NCBI RefSeq assembly: GCF_050750585.1
Contig: NZ_JBOJLM010000001.1
Location: forward strand, 1 to 64,000
From: Salinimicrobium sp050750585
GTDB taxonomy: Bacteria > Bacteroidota > Bacteroidia > Flavobacteriales > Flavobacteriaceae
Direction of reading: 5' to 3'
DNA length: 64,000 bases
Position 1 is the stretch's first letter. Each line of letters begins with the position of its first letter. The notes under the pieces are model-generated. The model was not told the origin of the DNA, ran no database searches, and saw nothing but the letters and a program-made list of their open reading frames with translations. Positions 60,519-64,000 of the stretch are shown piece after piece. A program made the position numbers and the translations under genes.

Positions 60519-60537
60519 TCAAAAATGTCATTTTTGA
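60519..60537. repeat. dispersed palindrome, perfect copy (TCAAAAATGTCATTTTTGA)
   Basis: A perfect 9+1+9 inverted repeat that equals the consensus at all fixed positions. It begins 5 nt past the metB stop. Confidence 0.75.
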
Positions 60538-60591
60538 AAGGTATTTCGAAATTTTGATATTCATTATCAGCCACAGTTTTTGTTAAACATT

Positions 60592-60625
60592 TTCGTTTAT
60601 TTCGATTGTTTCGTTTATTTCGATT
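60592..60625. promoter_or_regulatory. 16-bp direct repeats upstream of the toxin-antitoxin operon
   Basis: TTCGTTTATTTCGATT occurs twice (60592-60607 and 60610-60625), 18 nt apart, ending 30 nt before the antitoxin ATG. The spacing of about 1.7 helical turns suits an operator for the HTH protein encoded next. Confidence 0.5.
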
Positions 60626-60655
60626 AAATTTATATTATATCATTCTCGTGAAGCA

Positions 60656-61111
60656 ATGGAAGAATTAAAAAATATTAAGGGACCATCTAAGGAAGAACAA
60701 TCTGCGGCATTTGAATCTTATAATGCGCTGGAAGCGGTGTTGAAAGAAATCAGAGATAAATCTCCTGAAATTGAGATAGAAGAAACTAAAGATAAAATAA
60801 GAATCCCTCTTAAAGCTTTAAAACTATTAGCCAAAATTTTAAAAGCCATGGGTGAGGGAAAACCTATTTCGGTAGTGCCTATCGCTGCTGAAATGACGAC
60901 TCAGGCAGCAGCAGAATTTTTAAATTGTTCCAGACCTCATTTTGTAAAACTTTTAGAGGAAGGGGAAATCCCATTCACAAAGATTGGCAAACACCGAAGA
61001 GTAAAATTTGAAGATGTTTCTAATTATAAAGATCGAATGAAGAAAGAGCAGGAAGATTTAATTATTCAAATGATGAAATCAGACGAAGAATCTGGTCTAT
61101 ATGATTCATAG
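60656..61111 (+). CDS. HTH (excisionase-type) antitoxin-like protein
   Basis: A 151-residue protein. Residues ~80-130 form an excisionase/MerR-like helix-turn-helix (MTTQAAAEFLNCSRPHFVKLLEEGEIPFTKIGKHRRVKFEDV). The N-terminal half is acidic and helical, and the C-terminal tail charged. Its last 11 nt overlap the start of the PIN gene, a standard antitoxin-first layout. It probably binds the direct repeats upstream and neutralises the PIN protein. Low-GC composition differs from neighbours. Confidence 0.82.
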   Translation: MEELKNIKGPSKEEQSAAFESYNALEAVLKEIRDKSPEIEIEETKDKIRIPLKALKLLAKILKAMGEGKPISVVPIAAEMTTQAAAEFLNCSRPHFVKLLEEGEIPFTKIGKHRRVKFEDVSNYKDRMKKEQEDLIIQMMKSDEESGLYDS

Positions 61112-61664
61112 TGTTAGGTTTATTTGTGTTTTAGACACCAATGTAATTTATCCTTTATTAGTTAGGGACCTAATGTTTTGGTTTGCTTATTATGAATTGT
61201 TTACTCCTAAATGGAGTCAACATATTTTTGATGAATGGATTGATGTAATGGGAAGAAAAGGCATTCCAGAAGAAGAAATAACCAAACGAATTAATATAGC
61301 TAATAGAGCATTTCCTGACGCAATGGTTTATAATTATGAGCAACTAATAACAAGCTTAGAATTACCCGATGAGAAAGACAGACACGTTTTAGCTGCAGCT
61401 ATAAAGACTAATGCTAATATAATTGTAACTGAAAACCTGAAGGATTTTCCTGAAGATTACCTGGCATCTTTTGGTTTAAGTGCTAAATCTAGTGATGAGT
61501 TTTTAACTGATATAATTGACCTAAATCCAGAAAAAGCAGTTGAAGCATTTAAAAAGCTTGTTCTGAATAGAACAAATCCTGATTTAGATGAATTTGAAAT
61601 TCTTGATCGATTAAGAAATTTGGGCTTAAATAATACAGCAAACTATTTACACTCCTGTCTGTAA
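61101..61664 (+). CDS. PIN-domain ribonuclease toxin
   Basis: A 187-residue PIN-domain protein. Acidic residues Asp12 (VLDTNVIYP), Glu45 (FDEWIDVM), Asp93 (DEKDRHVLAAAI) and the TENLKDFP loop fit the Mg2+-binding set of PIN nucleases. A C-terminal 50-residue helical extension is present. As a toxin it would cut RNA when unbound by the HTH partner. The pair is AT-rich and flanked by housekeeping genes, so horizontal gain is likely. Confidence 0.83.
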   Translation: MIHSVRFICVLDTNVIYPLLVRDLMFWFAYYELFTPKWSQHIFDEWIDVMGRKGIPEEEITKRINIANRAFPDAMVYNYEQLITSLELPDEKDRHVLAAAIKTNANIIVTENLKDFPEDYLASFGLSAKSSDEFLTDIIDLNPEKAVEAFKKLVLNRTNPDLDEFEILDRLRNLGLNNTANYLHSCL

Positions 61665-61707
61665 TATTTGCTTCTAACTTTCAATAATTCTACCGTCTAC
61701 CGTCTAA

Positions 61708-62484
61708 TTAAAAATTCAGGTAATAAATATACCCGAAGTTTAACCAGAACATCATGTCGTTAAACTTGTTTTGGGGGTTGTCGTGATCAAGCCCATCCAG
61801 CCAGTCGGTGTCGTAATACCGCCACTGCATATTCATCACCAAATCGCTGGAGACTGCCAGTCTGTAACGGAATCCTGCGCCTACGGTCACGCCCCAGGTA
61901 GAGCCTTCTTCCTGGCTTACATAACCTTTAAAGGTGGGGAAAATATTTTCGTCAAGAGGCCCCAGGGTTGAATAAGTATTAGGGTCATAACCCACAAAGT
62001 TGAAACCAAGGCTTACATAAGGGGCAATGGGATAGGCAAAAGCTGTATAATCTCTAATGCTCAACGGATAATATTCAAGATGGGCGCCCATCTCATAAAC
62101 CTTTACTTCTCCAATCATTGAACGCAGCTGTTTACCACCTGTGCTTGCTTTTTGAGCAAGAGGCCCATAGTGATTAAGTTCACCCTGGTGATAATCAATT
62201 TCGGCCCTAACTCTAAAATGATCGTTAAAATAACTGTAACGGGCATAACAATTACAATCGGCCCTATATGCGAAGTTGAGATAGTACACCAGGCCAATTC
62301 CAAGGCCTACGTTAGATGAATTTGTTTCAAGATTCCAGCGCAAACCGTAATCGGTGAAATAGGCTACCGGTCCCGCCACTATACCTATTTCCTGGCCTAC
62401 CATTCCCACCTGTGCGGTAGCAGTTCCTTTTCCGAAGAAAAAAAGGAAGAAACCCAGCATTAAAGATTTGAGAATGTTGGTCAT
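61708..62484 (-). CDS. outer-membrane beta-barrel protein, THC0290_0291-type
   Basis: A 258-residue protein with a signal peptide ending GTATAQ and alternating strands that end YIYYLNF, an aromatic C-terminal barrel signature. The text (YFTDYGLRWNLETNSSNVGLGIGLVYYLNF) resembles the family annotated THC0290_0291 in flavobacteria, often next to glutamate dehydrogenase, as here. Function unknown. The family name is from memory and moderately certain. Confidence 0.75.
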   Translation of the reverse strand: MTNILKSLMLGFFLFFFGKGTATAQVGMVGQEIGIVAGPVAYFTDYGLRWNLETNSSNVGLGIGLVYYLNFAYRADCNCYARYSYFNDHFRVRAEIDYHQGELNHYGPLAQKASTGGKQLRSMIGEVKVYEMGAHLEYYPLSIRDYTAFAYPIAPYVSLGFNFVGYDPNTYSTLGPLDENIFPTFKGYVSQEEGSTWGVTVGAGFRYRLAVSSDLVMNMQWRYYDTDWLDGLDHDNPQNKFNDMMFWLNFGYIYYLNF

Positions 62485-62612
62485 ATAGAAAATTGCGATA
62501 CGAGCAAATATATAAAAACATCTTAAGGAAAATTGGAATTATGGGGCTTTCAGAAAATGATTAATTATAAAAGGAATAACAAAAATTTCAAGGCTAAAAT
62601 TTGCAGATAATG

Positions 62613-62620
62613 TATATTTG
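62613..62620 (+). promoter_or_regulatory. probable -7 element of the gdhA promoter
   Basis: TATATTTG matches TAnnTTTG, 48 nt before the gdhA ATG. A good -33 match is not seen. Confidence 0.45.
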
Positions 62621-62668
62621 CATCGAATCGTATAAAACGTTTTCGTTAATGTAATTTTAGCCAAAACC

Positions 62669-64000
62669 ATGGAACAAAATGTAAAAGAATTTCTAGATAG
62701 CGTTTCAAAAAGGAATAGTAATGAACCCGAGTTTTTACAGGCGGTTCATGAGGTTGCTGAAACTGTTATCCCATTCATTGAAAAAAATAAAAAGTACCAA
62801 AATAAAAAATTGCTGGAACGTATGGTCGAACCAGAGCGCGTGATCATGTTTCGTGTGCCCTGGATTGATGACAACGGGGAGGTACAGGTGAATCGTGGTT
62901 TCAGGATCCAGATGAACTCTGCCATTGGACCTTACAAAGGTGGTCTTCGTTTTCACCCTTCCGTAAACCTGTCTATCCTTAAATTCCTCGCTTTTGAGCA
63001 GGTGTTTAAAAACAGCCTTACTACCCTGCCTATGGGCGGTGGTAAAGGAGGATCAGACTTTGATCCCAAAGGAAAGTCAGATAACGAAGTGATGAAGTTC
63101 TGCCAGAGCTTTATGACCGAATTGCAGCGTCATATTGGTGCAAATACAGATGTGCCTGCAGGAGACATTGGAGTAGGTGGGCGTGAAGTAGGATATTTGT
63201 ACGGGCAGTACAAGAGACTTCGTAACGAATTTACAGGAGTGCTTACCGGAAAAGGCCTTTCTTACGGCGGATCTTTAATTCGTCCTGAGGCAACAGGTTA
63301 CGGTAACGTATACTTCGCCGAAAATATGCTGAAGACCAAAGAAGATACCATAAAAGGTAAGATCATTGTGGTTTCAGGTTCAGGTAATGTGGCGCAGTAC
63401 GCTGCCGAAAAAGCGACCGAGCTGGGTGGTAAAGTAGTAACTATGTCCGATTCTTCAGGATATATCTACGATAAGACCGGAATTGACGCTGGGAAACTTG
63501 CTTTCATCATGGACCTCAAGAACGTGAAAAGAGGCAGGATCAAAGAATACCTCAACGAATATCCGGATGCCGAATACTTCGAAGGAGAAACTCCGTGGAA
63601 TGTGAAGTGTGATATTGCGCTACCATGTGCAACACAAAACGAGCTGCAGGAAGATGACGCACGCGCTCTTGTGAGCAATGGATGTATGCTTGTTGGTGAG
63701 GGTGCTAACATGCCTTGTACTCCCGAAGCTATTGCAGTTTTCCAGGAGTCTAAGATCCTTTTCTCGCCGGGGAAAGCTTCAAATGCCGGTGGGGTTGCAA
63801 CATCAGGACTTGAGATGTCTCAAAACTCCCTGAGGTTCAACTGGACTTCAGAAGAAGTAGATTCAAAACTTAAACAAATCATGAACGATATTCATGCCCA
63901 GTGTGTGAAATATGGTACAGATGAAGACGGTTACGTTGATTATGTAAAAGGAGCCAACATCGCCGGATTCGTAAAAGTAGCCGACGCCATGCTAGCGCAG
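62669..64000 (+). CDS. gdhA: NADP-specific glutamate dehydrogenase (3' end cut by window)
   Basis: The first 444 codons of a protein that is normally about 447 residues, so almost complete. Hexameric class I GDH: substrate Lys in LPMGGGKGGSDFDPKGKSD, FRIQMNSAIGPYKGGLRFHP, and the NADP-binding GSGNVAQYAAEK. It fixes ammonium onto 2-oxoglutarate. It diverges from the outer-membrane protein gene. It starts at ATG 62669 after a -7-like element and ends at the window edge without a stop codon. Confidence 0.94.
   Translation, partial: MEQNVKEFLDSVSKRNSNEPEFLQAVHEVAETVIPFIEKNKKYQNKKLLERMVEPERVIMFRVPWIDDNGEVQVNRGFRIQMNSAIGPYKGGLRFHPSVNLSILKFLAFEQVFKNSLTTLPMGGGKGGSDFDPKGKSDNEVMKFCQSFMTELQRHIGANTDVPAGDIGVGGREVGYLYGQYKRLRNEFTGVLTGKGLSYGGSLIRPEATGYGNVYFAENMLKTKEDTIKGKIIVVSGSGNVAQYAAEKATELGGKVVTMSDSSGYIYDKTGIDAGKLAFIMDLKNVKRGRIKEYLNEYPDAEYFEGETPWNVKCDIALPCATQNELQEDDARALVSNGCMLVGEGANMPCTPEAIAVFQESKILFSPGKASNAGGVATSGLEMSQNSLRFNWTSEEVDSKLKQIMNDIHAQCVKYGTDEDGYVDYVKGANIAGFVKVADAMLAQ

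Noticed and set aside
1..64000. CRISPR arrays, tRNA, rRNA, phage or intact insertion sequences
   Set aside because: No regularly spaced direct repeats, no tRNA T-loop in a suitable context, and no transposase or integrase frame were seen.

Overview
The window reads as a chromosomal segment of a marine-type member of the Flavobacteriaceae (Bacteroidota), plausibly near Gramella, Salegentibacter or Zunongwangia. The grounds are the gene families (IPExxxVDY protein, complete Bat operon, GbsR/MarR regulator, DUF2490 and THC0290_0291-type outer-membrane proteins, plant-type acyl-ACP desaturase), promoters of the Bacteroidota type (TTG/TTTG, 19-20 nt, TAnnTTTG), start codons without Shine-Dalgarno sequences, and many short SPII lipoprotein signals. 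The genus is inference. No rRNA, tRNA, CRISPR array, phage or intact insertion sequence was seen.

Layout. 0-6.7 kb: propionate/methylmalonyl-CoA metabolism. mutB (cut by the window edge) and mutA point left; to the right lie an epimerase and a four-gene Na+-pumping biotin decarboxylase (carboxyltransferase, OadG-like, biotin carrier, OadB-like). 6.7-7.4 kb: a DUF2490 outer-membrane protein gene broken by one in-frame amber codon. 7.7-16.2 kb: housekeeping, with a PurF-like amidotransferase, PfkB kinase, rnhA and purN on minus, and acpP-fabF-rnc-IPExxxVDY-pyk on plus. 16.2-19.2 kb: dinB and a small NAD(P)-binding / CYTH / YciI-lipoprotein operon. 19.2-25.4 kb: an RND efflux operon led by its own GbsR/MarR regulator. 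25.6-33 kb: isoaspartyl peptidase, 3-hydroxyanthranilate dioxygenase, ALDH7-like dehydrogenase, old yellow enzyme, lipoprotein, EamA exporter, acyl-ACP desaturase. 33.1-36.6 kb: a tight minus operon of a catalytically degenerate aldo/keto reductase, SDR, AlbA_2 protein and metallophosphoesterase. 36.7-46.7 kb: a DUF4382 lipoprotein and the Bat operon (moxR, DUF58, a BatD-related protein, batA-E). 46.9-49.6 kb: small exported protein, SulP transporter, beta-carbonic anhydrase, likely a bicarbonate uptake set. 49.6-60.5 kb: cvpA, pheS with two coupled small genes, gpsA, nadD-gmk-yicC, hydrolase, thioesterase, EamA, ArsC-like protein, DUF3298 lipoprotein, metB. 60.6-61.7 kb: an AT-rich PIN/HTH toxin-antitoxin pair, the clearest accessory island. 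61.7-64 kb: an outer-membrane protein and gdhA, which runs off the right end.

The most unusual signal is not a gene. A 19-bp palindrome, consensus TCAAAAATGNCATTTTTGA, is scattered through the window in both coding and intergenic DNA: six exact copies of the 15-bp core and several near copies. Its half site CATTTTTG is one base from the Bacteroidota -7 promoter element, and one copy overlaps a well-formed promoter at 46.85 kb. I do not recognise it as a described element. Other points worth checking are an intrinsic-terminator-like hairpin inside the 5' coding end of rnc, an orphan terminator near 53.6 kb that may end a small RNA, two genes whose -7 box lies only 4-6 nt before the start codon, and 16-bp direct repeats upstream of the toxin-antitoxin pair.
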